This document shows positions 38,817 through 47,260 of a stretch of 59,747 bases of DNA, in pieces. This DNA comes from a virus. The position numbers and the translations under genes are program-made. Every line of letters starts with the position of its first letter. The stretch's first letter is position 1. Location: positions 1-59,747 of the IMG/VR virus record IMGVR_UViG_3300050821_002577; one strand, 5' to 3'. Under the pieces are notes generated by a model. The model did no database searches and was not told the origin of the DNA. It saw only the letters and a program-made list of their open reading frames with translations.

Positions 38817-39070
38817 AGGGCGCTCTCCGATAAAGGACGCGGCGTCTCACGACGCGGCACAATTGGCTCACTCCAAAACGATCATCGCCAAAAAGGCGCA
38901 TCGTCTTCTCTGAGAGCACGTCCCTCGAACGGATAAGCGCGAGTGCGGCCCGCCCGCTGCGGCATCGGCTTTACGCCCCGATTCGGCGGATTTTCCCGGC
39001 TAGTTCGGCCGGTACGATTTAGACCTACTGCGCGATTAAAGCGGTTTGACTGTCTTGTCAACTATTCATT
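38817..39070. other. Spacer between scaffold and coat genes
   Basis: No gene is seen in these 254 bases. It holds the GNRA stem-loop near the coat start and a short weaker hairpin with a TTTTT loop near 38893. It may give mRNA stability or extra translation of the coat gene, which must be highly expressed. No promoter is obvious. Confidence 0.45.
38835..38855 (-). other. GNRA stem-loop element, copy B
   Basis: The second copy of the 21-base element (GCGTC-GTGA-GACGC core). It ends 19 bases before the coat protein ATG. Identity to the copy at 28429-28449 is 20 of 21. Confidence 0.6.
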
Positions 39071-40207
39071 TCAATTCGCGCGACTCAAAAGCGGCGGACT
39101 AGTGACCGCCCCATGGTTGAGGCGCGCCGCTACCGCACGTGCGGTTTGGTCGCTCCCGCGAGCGCGCGCCAGAGCATATTCTTCGACCGAGCCTTCCGCG
39201 CCAATGTCTTCGAGGCTTTTCTGCACGGCGGCATTGTTGCCGCGCCGCAGCGGATTGATCGGTGCGGGCGGTGGCGGCGGTTCCTTTGGCGCAGGGGGAG
39301 CGGGCGGAGCGGCGTTCTGCGCCGCGACCGTGGCGAAAACCTTGCCCATCTCAATAAGCTGCGCCTGCACGTCGGGGACTGGCTGACCGGCCATCGGGTT
39401 GCCCTCGGGAAATACCTGACCCGGAACGACCAAGGCGGCGATCTTCTTGGCGATCTCCGGGTTCTTGCCGAGGTAATGCGCCACATCGGGACCATCCGCG
39501 TGCCGCATGATCGCAAGGCTCATCGGTATCGATGGCTGCCAGTGATCGCCCTCCGCGACTTCGGCATAGTCCGGGTATTTCTCAAGCGCCTTGGTGCGGT
39601 TTTCGGTGTATTGCGTCTGCATGGCCGCAATGCTGTCGCTTTCTGCTTTTGCGGCGGCGGAGCGTTGCTGTTCCTCACGCTGCGCCTTGGCGTGCTGGAC
39701 GCGCTCGGTTTCGGCGGCTTGCAGAGTCTTCTTGGTTGACCATTCGATCAGCGCCTCGTCATAGGCTTCCGGCGTATCGAACGTCTCGCGCTGCGGGCGC
39801 GGCTCGATTACCGGGGGCGGAACCTCGACTGGCTCACCGTCCGTCTTGGGGATGCGAGCCAGCGCCTCTTGCAAAAGACGCTTGGCTTCAGCGGCCTCAG
39901 CCCTCGCCGCCGCCGCGTCGGACTCAGCAGCCTTCCGCTGAGCAGTCATCTCAGAGAACCGTTCGTTGATCCCCGCCTTCGGCGTTTTAGGCGCTTTTGG
40001 ATCGGGATCGCCCACTGCTTCGGACGGCGGGGCGGCTTCGGCCTCCTCAACCTCCGCTGACGCTTCCGGTTCCGACACAGGATCAGCCGCCGGCTCCGGC
40101 GTCGCCGCAACCGGCTCTTCCAAGCTCGGCCTGTCCGATGTCGTGGATAACGACGGCGCAGAGCGAACGTCGAGCAAATCAGCAGTGATCGTTACCGCTT
40201 CAGCCAT
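39071..40207 (-). CDS. Scaffolding protein
   Basis: A 378-residue protein. The N-terminal 90 residues are acidic Pro/Ala/Glu-rich and disordered. The middle is helical (ERFSEMTAQRKAAESDAAAA; RLLQEALARIP), and the C-terminal part is a compact helical region (VAHYLGKNPEIAKKIAALVV) with a short basic end, the coat-binding layout of P22 gp8. It lies between portal and coat, the expected gene order. Confidence 0.75.
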   Translation of the reverse strand: MAEAVTITADLLDVRSAPSLSTTSDRPSLEEPVAATPEPAADPVSEPEASAEVEEAEAAPPSEAVGDPDPKAPKTPKAGINERFSEMTAQRKAAESDAAAARAEAAEAKRLLQEALARIPKTDGEPVEVPPPVIEPRPQRETFDTPEAYDEALIEWSTKKTLQAAETERVQHAKAQREEQQRSAAAKAESDSIAAMQTQYTENRTKALEKYPDYAEVAEGDHWQPSIPMSLAIMRHADGPDVAHYLGKNPEIAKKIAALVVPGQVFPEGNPMAGQPVPDVQAQLIEMGKVFATVAAQNAAPPAPPAPKEPPPPPAPINPLRRGNNAAVQKSLEDIGAEGSVEEYALARARGSDQTARAVAARLNHGAVTSPPLLSRAN

Positions 40208-40218
40208 TCAAGCCCCTC

Positions 40219-42402
40219 TTAATGCGCCGGAACCCCTTCGGGCCTCAGCATGGATTCCAACATATTGTGAACCAATTCGATACGAGACAGCAGATGAGCG
40301 TTCGCCGACTGGTCCGCCTTCTGCATCGTCGAGAACAGCTTCGCCTCGAAATCAAGCTCCATCTTGCGATCACGTTGCTCGCGATCGGCAACCTGATCGG
40401 TCAGCGCCTTGGTCAATTGCACGATCTGCTGCTGCGACTGCTGCAACTGCGCCTGCATCCCCATCATCACCGCCTGCACCTGCGGCGGCACGTCCCGGAT
40501 GTCCGGGGCGGTAATGCCGGGGTGCATCTGCGCTACCAGCTTGGCGAGGCGCGTCGCGAACTCCTCCGCACCAGGCCAATCCTGGTTTTTTGCGATCAAA
40601 TCCATAATTCCTGTCGCGGCCTGCGGAGCGGCCGGCGCAATCGCGCGCACAAAATCCATCATGCTCTCAGCCGACTCGATCCGCTTCGTCGCGTAACTCG
40701 GGCCGATCGTCACAGTGACGCCATACTCGCCGAAAGTAGGATTGAAAATCTTCATGATCTTGTTCGTCTGAGGATCGCGCTCTTCCTGCATCGGCTTCGC
40801 CGCCGCCGGGTCGATGGTCACGCGCTCTTCGGTGTTGTCCTCGCGCAAGATTGTCTCGATCCGCTTTCTATTGTAAAGTTTCGGGATCAGATCGACGAGG
40901 ATAACCCCCGTGTGACGCAGCGAGCGCGAGAGGTTATCAACGAGGTGAAACCAGCTAAGATCGCCGATTTTGCGCAACTCGCGCAACGCCCGGCCGCTCT
41001 CATCATACATCAAGTCCTTTGTCGTCGCGTCGAACCGGATGCCAGTCGTGGTCATCATGTCCTGGGCGGCGTTCTGTAGCCCCTGCTGAATCCCCGCCGG
41101 AACCTGCACCGCAGGCTGCCGACTCGGGGGCGGCAACGGCTTCCCGTCTACCGCCTCAACCTTGTATTGCAAGTAAGGGTTGGAGCGGAGATTGGCGTTC
41201 TTCCACTCCTGCTCATGCCCCTCAAACTGACCCTCTGCCCCGATATACGGAGCCTTGGGAGCCAGCGCGACCATCTCGGTAAACGAAGCGTTCCAGTAAT
41301 TGTACATGCGCTGAGAGTCTTTTGCGTGGCGCACGATGCCGTTATACGTGACCTTCCCCTCAAGGTCGGTCTCATCCCCGATCACCTTGACGACGGGTAT
41401 CCACTGGCCGGGCCAATCGCGCTCGTCAATGACCTCGACCGCCGTAAGTTTGAACCACTTGATCTTATTGCACTCGGCCTCACGCTCTTCAACAATCTCG
41501 AACTTGTCGAGAACAGCCTTGTCCATGTCGTCATGCCAGCCGGTCGCCCCATTCGACAGCCGTACAAGCGTCCGCTTCTCCGTGACCATCTCGAAATACT
41601 CGGCGATCCGCACCGTGTCCTTCTTGATCCAATCCTTCATGCTATCGCCAACGCCAGTCTGCGACCACGGCATGGGCTGCGCGTCGGGATAATCGTCATC
41701 AAACTCGGAACGGGGCAATTCGTCGGAGATGAAGGCCCACTTGGCATCGGAACCGTCCGGCTCCTGGTGCGCGGGATCGAGGTAGACAGTGAACGGGTTC
41801 CTGATCCGCTTGATCGTCGCGACCTGATTGAAGCTGCTCGGCTTCTCAAACTCGGTGATGACCCGCCAATAGCCAATCCCGCCGCGCGCCGCCGAGGCGA
41901 AGCCTGTGTCGTAGGCAATGTCGGCGACCGATTTACGCTCTATCTCGCGGATCATGCCCGAATACATCTTCGCAACTTCGGGGTCGCTGCGGTCGCCCAC
42001 CGGAGACACGTTGATCGACGGCCGGTTCTGTCGCACGTCGTTAGTCGCCTGAAGCACGAACGTCGGCAGCTTGTTGACCGTTGGGCATGGGCGATTATCC
42101 AAGTTACGCTGCGCCTGAATATCGGCGGGCCACTGGTCGCCCTTGTAGAATTTCAGATCATCGACCGCGGCCTTGCGGTTGTCGCTCTCCGCCGCCGCCG
42201 CCTTGTCGAAACGCTTGCGCGCGCGCTCAAGGATTCTCGCTTCTTCGGCCCTGTCTTCCGCGCCAAGCCGCGTGTCCCGCTTGTCCTTGGCCGAACCCTT
42301 GCCGCCCGCTGTATCGCTAGGGGCGATCTTGTTCATCGCCGCGTCTACCGGCGGGAGGCTTATTGCTCCGCTATCGGGGGGGCGGCCGGGCGAATCGGCC
42401 AT
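40219..42402 (-). CDS. Portal protein (P22-type)
   Basis: A 727-residue portal protein, almost the size of P22 gp1 (725). Typical segments: FYKGDQWPADIQAQRNLDNR, CPTVNKLPTFVLQATNDVRQ, NRPSINVSPVGDRSD and SAARGGIGYWRVITEF. The C-terminal 200 residues are helical and form the barrel. It forms the dodecameric DNA channel. The gene follows the terminases through a string of small genes. Confidence 0.9.
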   Translation of the reverse strand: MADSPGRPPDSGAISLPPVDAAMNKIAPSDTAGGKGSAKDKRDTRLGAEDRAEEARILERARKRFDKAAAAESDNRKAAVDDLKFYKGDQWPADIQAQRNLDNRPCPTVNKLPTFVLQATNDVRQNRPSINVSPVGDRSDPEVAKMYSGMIREIERKSVADIAYDTGFASAARGGIGYWRVITEFEKPSSFNQVATIKRIRNPFTVYLDPAHQEPDGSDAKWAFISDELPRSEFDDDYPDAQPMPWSQTGVGDSMKDWIKKDTVRIAEYFEMVTEKRTLVRLSNGATGWHDDMDKAVLDKFEIVEEREAECNKIKWFKLTAVEVIDERDWPGQWIPVVKVIGDETDLEGKVTYNGIVRHAKDSQRMYNYWNASFTEMVALAPKAPYIGAEGQFEGHEQEWKNANLRSNPYLQYKVEAVDGKPLPPPSRQPAVQVPAGIQQGLQNAAQDMMTTTGIRFDATTKDLMYDESGRALRELRKIGDLSWFHLVDNLSRSLRHTGVILVDLIPKLYNRKRIETILREDNTEERVTIDPAAAKPMQEERDPQTNKIMKIFNPTFGEYGVTVTIGPSYATKRIESAESMMDFVRAIAPAAPQAATGIMDLIAKNQDWPGAEEFATRLAKLVAQMHPGITAPDIRDVPPQVQAVMMGMQAQLQQSQQQIVQLTKALTDQVADREQRDRKMELDFEAKLFSTMQKADQSANAHLLSRIELVHNMLESMLRPEGVPAH

Positions 42403-42403
42403 C

Positions 42404-42766
42404 TCAAACCGTCATCGTCAGAGTCGCGCCGGCCTGATTGCCAGGGGCGATGAGATTAAGCGCCGCCGCGTAGCTGCTGTACGGCGCGCCAAGCCTTATC
42501 TCCTGCGAAATCGTGTTCGGCGAACCCTTTTCGATCGCCATGACAAGGAGCGTCGGATAGATCACCTGCTCGATCACGTTGGTATAGCCCGGCACCGTCG
42601 CCGAGACAGTCGCCTCCGCATACGCCGTCGCCGGACCGCTCAGGCTGAACGTAAACCGCGCCCGAGTCGGCGTGCCCAGCACGCTTACCGGCGTCGGCAC
42701 ACCAATCCCGTCCGGCGCGTTGTTCGGCACCGTCTGTCCAGCCATGAGGGTGTACGTCGTCGGCAT
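42404..42766 (-). CDS. Small beta protein, tandem paralogue 3
   Basis: A 120-residue protein (TLMAGQTVPNN...; FTFSLSGPATAYAEATVSAT; LNLIAPGNQAGATLTMTV). The end (PGxQAGxTMTV) and the central GPATxYAxATV are shared with the next upstream gene. ATG overlaps the previous stop. Probably a small Ig-like decoration or connector protein. Confidence 0.7.
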   Translation of the reverse strand: MPTTYTLMAGQTVPNNAPDGIGVPTPVSVLGTPTRARFTFSLSGPATAYAEATVSATVPGYTNVIEQVIYPTLLVMAIEKGSPNTISQEIRLGAPYSSYAAALNLIAPGNQAGATLTMTV

Positions 42767-43083
42767 CACACCGTCATCGTCATGCCGGCGGATTGACCGC
42801 CGGGCACGATATAGTTGAGCAGCGCGTCGAACTGAATGAAATTGTCCGCGAACCGATGCTCGACAGTTACCGTATTCGGCCCCTGAGGCTCGATAACCAC
42901 TGTCTGGATCGGAATGAAAACCTGCCCATCCGGCGAGGCAATCACCGTCGCGCTCGCATACCCGGTTGCCGGGCCAGTAAGCGCTAGCGTGTACCCGGCC
43001 TTCGTCGGGTTGCCCGGAACCGCAATCGGCGACAGCGGCCCATCCACCATCCCCGTACTGCCCATCAGGGTATAAGTCGCCAT
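42766..43083 (-). CDS. Small beta protein, tandem paralogue 2
   Basis: A 105-residue protein: YTLALTGPATGYASATVIAS, VTVEHRFADNFIQFDALLNY, IVPGGQSAGMTMTV. It aligns over its length with the two flanking genes. Together they form a tandem triplication next to the portal gene. Unknown role; may be a head-fibre or cement protein. Confidence 0.7.
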   Translation of the reverse strand: MATYTLMGSTGMVDGPLSPIAVPGNPTKAGYTLALTGPATGYASATVIASPDGQVFIPIQTVVIEPQGPNTVTVEHRFADNFIQFDALLNYIVPGGQSAGMTMTV

Positions 43084-43092
43084 CTCCCAACC

Positions 43093-43422
43093 TCAATAGG
43101 TGATCGTCAGGGTTGCCGCGCAGCCGGGCGCAACGTTGGTCAGAACCGCCGTCACGTACTGATGCGCAGCGAACCGATGCGTCTCGGCGATGCTGCCGCC
43201 GCTGTTCGGTGCGCAGAAAACCGACTGCCCGCCAAGCCAATTCTTGCCGTCGAAGCCGCCCATGATCGTTGCGTCCGCCCAGCCGGTAGCCGGCGTGACC
43301 GTCAGCGTCGCCGTGGCCCGGTCAATCGGCGATCCGGTATTCACAATCGCATTAGGCACGCTTGAACCTGCCGCGTTCTGGTTCGCCGATACGCTCGAAA
43401 AGAGGGTTGCCGTGGTCACCAC
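43093..43422 (-). CDS. Small beta protein, tandem paralogue 1
   Basis: A 109-residue protein: TATLTVTPATGWADATIMGG, ETHRFAAHQYVTAVLTNVAP, GCAATLTITY. It shares the trace TPATGxAxATV ... HRFA ... NxxPG...TxT with the two genes downstream. Most divergent of the three. Confidence 0.7.
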   Translation of the reverse strand: MVTTATLFSSVSANQNAAGSSVPNAIVNTGSPIDRATATLTVTPATGWADATIMGGFDGKNWLGGQSVFCAPNSGGSIAETHRFAAHQYVTAVLTNVAPGCAATLTITY

Positions 43423-43580
43423 TTACCTCCGCGCTTGCCTGTTTTCTCCATCATCCGCCGACCCGTCTCGTTCGGCTTCGACAACACAGCCTGCTTAACC
43501 GGCCGCGCGGTCTTCGACTCAGCCTTCTTCGTCATTGCCGGAGCCATCTTGCCGCCAGCGTTTCTCATGTGCCCCTTCAT
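43416..43580 (-). CDS. Small basic protein, 54 aa
   Basis: A highly basic Lys/Arg/Met-rich protein (APAMTKKAESKTARPVKQAV; RRMMEKTGKRGGKW). Start ATG overlaps the stop of the upstream gene. It could be a small DNA-binding or head-associated protein. Confidence 0.65.
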   Translation of the reverse strand: MKGHMRNAGGKMAPAMTKKAESKTARPVKQAVLSKPNETGRRMMEKTGKRGGKW

Positions 43581-43738
43581 TCGTTCTCTCCCGACAGCAT
43601 CAGTTGCGTGAACGCTTCCAATCGAGCCTCGTACGCCCGGCACAAATCCGATAGCGTCCGCTCAGGCGACAGCAGCACCCGGTCGTAGTCCTCAACCGCG
43701 TCCTCATAGAGCCGCTGAAGCCACGGATCAGCCATCAT
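43577..43738 (-). CDS. Small acidic protein, 53 aa
   Basis: MMADPWLQRLYEDAVEDYDR then SPERTLSDLCRAYEARLEAF, entirely helical. ATGATG start overlaps the previous stop and its TGA overlaps the next ATG. No family recognised. Too short for a normal ORF cut-off but fully coupled to its neighbours. Confidence 0.6.
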   Translation of the reverse strand: MMADPWLQRLYEDAVEDYDRVLLSPERTLSDLCRAYEARLEAFTQLMLSGENE

Positions 43739-43839
43739 TTCCCCCGCCTAGCCAGCTTTGGACCCGGCGCGGCCTTCACCGTAACCGGCTTCTTCAGCGT
43801 CGGTTTGCTAATCTTCAACGGCTTCGACTCGCTCTTCAT
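43735..43839 (-). CDS. Tiny basic protein, 34 aa
   Basis: A 34-residue Lys/Pro-rich peptide (SKPLKISKPTLKKPVTVKAA). Start lies inside the end of the upstream gene (32 bases of overlap) and the stop overlaps the next start. A small basic peptide in the head region; role unknown. Confidence 0.5.
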   Translation of the reverse strand: MKSESKPLKISKPTLKKPVTVKAAPGPKLARRGK

Positions 43840-44047
43840 CCGCAACCTCTCCCGGCTCTTCGCCTCGCGCTATCGCGCCCTCAATCGCTGTAAGCGCCAG
43901 GTCTCTCATCTCACGATACGCCTTGCCCGGCGATTCTACCGACACAATCCTGTAGAACTCTCCACCCCTCGCGTCAACCATGCTCAGCCGTACCGCATGC
44001 GATCCCAGCATCACCGACCAGAACCGAAGCTCTCGATAGACGCTCAT
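43808..44047 (-). CDS. Hypothetical protein, 79 aa
   Basis: A beta-then-helix protein (YRELRFWSVMLGSHAVRLSM; RIVSVESPGKAYREMRDLAL) with an acidic C-terminal tail. ATGA overlap with the upstream gene. No family recognised. Confidence 0.65.
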   Translation of the reverse strand: MSVYRELRFWSVMLGSHAVRLSMVDARGGEFYRIVSVESPGKAYREMRDLALTAIEGAIARGEEPGEVADEERVEAVED

Positions 44048-44217
44048 GCCTCCGGCACCACCACGTAATGATCCAGCACCCGAACCGTCCCGTCTGCCGT
44101 CATATTTCCCCTCCTGTATCCCAGCGATCGCAGCGCCTCCTCTGGCGTCATGCCCTCAGCCTCCTCGACCACCTCCGGCAGCAGACCATCCGCCTTCCAG
44201 ACGAAGCGATATCTCAT
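44044..44217 (-). CDS. Hypothetical protein, 57 aa
   Basis: MRYRFVWKADGLLPEVVEEA then MTPEEALRSLGYRRGNMTAD. Short mixed alpha/beta protein in the overlapping run between terminase and portal. Start overlaps the previous stop by four bases. Confidence 0.6.
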   Translation of the reverse strand: MRYRFVWKADGLLPEVVEEAEGMTPEEALRSLGYRRGNMTADGTVRVLDHYVVVPEA

Positions 44218-44417
44218 TGCTTCGGACCTTCAACGATACAATCGTCAACCGACGATAGTCTCCGCCTCATCTCCGCTTCACGATCTGCCCGTTGATCGGG
44301 AAACAGGCCGTCCCAAAGAAGCGCGCCGATGAACGGGAGAAATCGTTTCATGTCCTCATAGCTACTGATGTCAAAATCTACGTGTTTTCCACCGCCCTCC
44401 AGCTTGAATCTTGTCAT
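44214..44417 (-). CDS. Hypothetical protein, 67 aa
   Basis: The ATG overlaps the methyltransferase stop (AAAATGA) with GGAGG seven bases upstream. Contains KHVDFDISSYEDMKRFLPFI and an acidic/basic helical tail. No family recognised. Confidence 0.65.
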   Translation of the reverse strand: MTRFKLEGGGKHVDFDISSYEDMKRFLPFIGALLWDGLFPDQRADREAEMRRRLSSVDDCIVEGPKQ

Positions 44418-45058
44418 TTTGCCTCCGCGCAAACAGCGAACAGATAGTGGCACATCGGCAGAAAACCCGTATGAACCACCTCATCGTTCATCCCGAAGAT
44501 AAAAACCGCGTGAAAGAACTCGCCCATCAGCGACCGCAACCGCTCCCCCGTGAAGCAGTTCACATGCCCCGCCTTGCTCATCGGCGAGGCGTAGGGCTGG
44601 CTCTCCAGCGACGGCGTACCGACAATCGCCACCCCATGCGGCCACAAAGACCCCGCCAAATTCGCCACGTAATCCCGCTCCCGCGTCACCGAGATATGCT
44701 CGATCACGTCGAGGCTATATACCGCATCGAACTTCCCCGGCAGCGCCCCGTCCAAGATGTCCGCATAGTATGCCGGCTGCTCCACGCCCTCCCGCTCGTT
44801 GATGTCGTTCAAGAATCGCCGGTCGAAATCGAACACCGTCAGCCGCCCAACCTCTTTCCGTACGACCCGCGAACCAAACGCGTCGCCGCACCCCACTTCG
44901 GCCACTACCTGCCGACCCGCCAACATCTTCGATACGAACTTGTACCGCGCCAGCATGATACCCAGCCGCTTCGGGTCTTGCTGCCACACCTGATTCGACA
45001 TCAAGCCAAGCGACGCGCGCTCCCAATCCAGCAGCCTCACATACTGAGCCTCAGCCAT
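44414..45058 (-). CDS. Class I SAM-dependent methyltransferase
   Basis: A 214-residue methyltransferase. Motif I AEVGCGDAFGS (about 53-63), motif II LTVFDFD, motif IV-like FDAVYSLDVIEHISVT and a VAIVGTPSLESQ segment are of the ubiE/small-molecule type, not a DNA methylase. Substrate may be a sugar or protein; other sugar enzymes of the late block are candidates for a shared pathway. ATG chosen over an in-frame TTG one codon earlier. Confidence 0.8.
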   Translation of the reverse strand: MAEAQYVRLLDWERASLGLMSNQVWQQDPKRLGIMLARYKFVSKMLAGRQVVAEVGCGDAFGSRVVRKEVGRLTVFDFDRRFLNDINEREGVEQPAYYADILDGALPGKFDAVYSLDVIEHISVTRERDYVANLAGSLWPHGVAIVGTPSLESQPYASPMSKAGHVNCFTGERLRSLMGEFFHAVFIFGMNDEVVHTGFLPMCHYLFAVCAEAK

Positions 45059-45062
45059 CAAT

Positions 45063-45350
45063 TCACCTTCCCCTCTCGATCAGCTTCTCCGCCACGTCTA
45101 CCGAAACCACCAGCACGTTCCCAGACTCCGGCCGATACCCAACCCCCGGCAACCCGTGAAACGGCCCCGCCACAAACCCCATCGTGTTCGCGTCAACCCG
45201 CCGGCCCAGCGCCCACGTTCCATACGTCATCTGCGGCGTCACCATCACCGTGTACGGACGATCCGCCAACCCGCGCGCCAGCACGTCAAGCCGCGACTCC
45301 TTCGCTTCCTGCGCCGCCTCGCTCGCCCGCAATGCCGCCACCTCGTCCAT
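45063..45350 (-). CDS. Hypothetical protein, 95 aa
   Basis: An N-terminal helix (LRASEAAQEAKESRLDVLAR) and a beta part (TVMVTPQMTYGTWALGRRVD; GVGYRPESGNVLVVSVDVAE). The ATG overlaps the large terminase stop (TGATG). No family recognised. Confidence 0.65.
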   Translation of the reverse strand: MDEVAALRASEAAQEAKESRLDVLARGLADRPYTVMVTPQMTYGTWALGRRVDANTMGFVAGPFHGLPGVGYRPESGNVLVVSVDVAEKLIERGR

Positions 45351-46693
45351 CAAACCCCCAGCCAACTCGTCGCCATGTCGCCCGAAGACTGCATCAACCG
45401 TCTCGGCTCCGGCGCAGCCGCCCGCCGCGCAACCGTAACCTTATGCCCAACAGCCAGATACCGCGCCGCGTCGCTCCCGTTCGATGACCAGTCATGGTAC
45501 GGCGCGGAACTGAACATGTGCCGCCGCTCATCCCACGTCCGATGATAGCTTATCAGTGCCAACCGACCACGCTCCGTCTTCACCCGGTCAAACCAGCACC
45601 GCGACAGAAACGCCCGCGTGATGTTGATTCCTTCCTGCTTGTCGATGTTCGGCACATCCTCAAACCGGAAACCAAAACTCGCCGCCACCTCATATGTGCT
45701 CTTCCCGCCCGCCGCGAACGCGTGCTGGTGGATGTCGTGCGGCCCATGATGCGAACCCCACAGATACGGCTTCCCCTGCAAGTGCTTGATGTAGTGATCA
45801 ATTCCCACCCCAACCCCGCTATTCTCGCAATAGTCGATCAGATGAACCTCGCGCCCAACGTCCTGCGTGAACCATATCGCCGTAGGATCGCCCGTCCCAA
45901 TGTCCCACCACGTATGAACCGGCAATTCCCGCCGCCACGGAACCGAGCAAATTCGCCCCTCCCGCTCCGCCTCGTCCATCTGCTTCCCGTAGATCGATCC
46001 CTGCTGCGCACCCGCGAAAGAGCAGTAATACTCCTGCTGAATCATCTCCTCGTCCATGCCCTCGCGCCGCTCCGCGTCTATGTCCGCCGCCGTCAAAACC
46101 CCCGTGTCCTCAACCGTCAGACGCTCCGCGTACCAGGCCGGATCACCCTCAACCATCAGCTTGCGCGCCATCTCGTACAGCGTGTAGCCGTGGTTCTTAC
46201 CGCGCGGCGTATAGTCAAAGATCGCCCATCCGCCATTCTCACGCAAGATCGGCCGCAGATAATCCCAGCCACGCGGGTCTTGCAGACTGTATTCGGCAAA
46301 CACAACTCCGATTGGATTAGTTGACATCAGCGAGTCAATGTTATCGGTGCCAACTATCTGAAATATTGAACCGTTAATCAGCGTCTTCTTTAGCTCCGTT
46401 GCGTCACTCGCCGACACTACTTCTTTCGGAAAATGTCCCATGAACGGGAAACCGTCTCGGTCTCTACCATCCCATATCGCCCGCTTTCCTTGAGTATACG
46501 TCGGAAACGCATAGAAATACGTGCCAACGCGATCGAAACACTTGCGGGCAGTATAGTTAAGAAAGGTTTTTTCTTTTCCTGAGCGTCGGTGCCACACGGC
46601 TACAGCCCGTGTAGCACCACCATCCAATGCTCTGAGCACCGGCAATTGATAGCGCCGTGGCGTGAAGTTGAAGGGGATCGTTATCTCAGGCAC
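45350..46693 (-). CDS. Terminase large subunit
   Basis: A 447-residue terminase ATPase-nuclease. Walker A HRRSGKEKT (35-43), Walker B VVFAEYS (130-136), and a C-terminal RNase H-like nuclease with HTWWDIGTGDPTAIWF (Asp264, Asp269) and GSHHGPHD. It cuts concatemers and pumps DNA through the portal. Start GTG overlaps the small upstream gene by eight bases. The P22 equivalent has 499 residues. Confidence 0.9.
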   Translation of the reverse strand: MPEITIPFNFTPRRYQLPVLRALDGGATRAVAVWHRRSGKEKTFLNYTARKCFDRVGTYFYAFPTYTQGKRAIWDGRDRDGFPFMGHFPKEVVSASDATELKKTLINGSIFQIVGTDNIDSLMSTNPIGVVFAEYSLQDPRGWDYLRPILRENGGWAIFDYTPRGKNHGYTLYEMARKLMVEGDPAWYAERLTVEDTGVLTAADIDAERREGMDEEMIQQEYYCSFAGAQQGSIYGKQMDEAEREGRICSVPWRRELPVHTWWDIGTGDPTAIWFTQDVGREVHLIDYCENSGVGVGIDHYIKHLQGKPYLWGSHHGPHDIHQHAFAAGGKSTYEVAASFGFRFEDVPNIDKQEGINITRAFLSRCWFDRVKTERGRLALISYHRTWDERRHMFSSAPYHDWSSNGSDAARYLAVGHKVTVARRAAAPEPRRLMQSSGDMATSWLGV

Positions 46694-46853
46694 AAGAAAT
46701 CCTGGTCCGCCATAGGCGTTTTATCCGCCCGCATAGCGTCCTGGCCTTACGCTCTTCATTAGCAGACCACCGGCAGTGCTTTTCCTCACGCCACCATTGA
46801 GGCCACCTAGAGGCCATTACTAGCCATCCTCGTGCCGTCTTCGTTGCGCTCAC
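46686..46853 (-). CDS. Small basic Trp-rich protein, 55 aa
   Basis: A short GTG-start gene: SRWPQWWREEKHCRWSANEE, strongly basic with several Trp, in GTGA overlap with the gene before and overlapping the terminase start. No family recognised. Its tight coupling on both sides supports it. Confidence 0.55.
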   Translation of the reverse strand: MSATKTARGWLVMASRWPQWWREEKHCRWSANEERKARTLCGRIKRLWRTRISCA

Positions 46854-47260
46854 TCACCAGAACCACCACACCCCACATTGGCCACCGATGAATCATACTC
46901 GATCCAATCTACGCCAAACTCCGCCGCAAGCAACCGCTCAACCGACGTGGCAAAGAAATGCTCCTTGCGGTAAGGGCAAGCAGGATCATCCCCAGGCTCG
47001 CCGCTTCCATTAAACGCTAGGTCGAATGCAGTCACCGACTCGTCGCTGATGTGGCGAGCATGGCACAACAGAGCCTCCACGAGTTCGTGTACGGCCACCA
47101 ACGCCTCTTTGCGCCAGTCGCCCATGTCAGACACGCGGACCAAAAGCTTGAATTCGCCCACTGGCGGCGGCAACCCTTTGCTCGCCTTGAAAATCAGCCA
47201 GTCCCCAACTGTCTCGTAACGCTGCCCCTCGTGGGGAATGGTTTTAATTTCGATCTCCAT
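46850..47260 (-). CDS. Conserved phage protein with HELVEALLC motif
   Basis: A 136-residue protein between small and large terminase. The central VAVHELVEALLCHARHISDE resembles metal-binding HExxE helices; Asp/Glu residues downstream (FDLAFNGSGEPGDDPACPYR) could add ligands. Position suggests a packaging- or head-related role. Similar phage proteins exist but I know of no proven function. Confidence 0.65.
   Translation of the reverse strand: MEIEIKTIPHEGQRYETVGDWLIFKASKGLPPPVGEFKLLVRVSDMGDWRKEALVAVHELVEALLCHARHISDESVTAFDLAFNGSGEPGDDPACPYRKEHFFATSVERLLAAEFGVDWIEYDSSVANVGCGGSGE

Noticed and set aside
41167-42453. Open frame of 428 codons on the + strand opposite the portal gene
   Set aside because: It is the antisense of a clear portal gene in GC-rich sequence, has no ribosome binding site and its sequence is Arg/Leu rich with no domain.
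44411-45487. Open frame of 358 codons opposite the SAM methyltransferase
   Set aside because: Shadow of leftward genes, low-complexity Pro/Arg/Thr composition.
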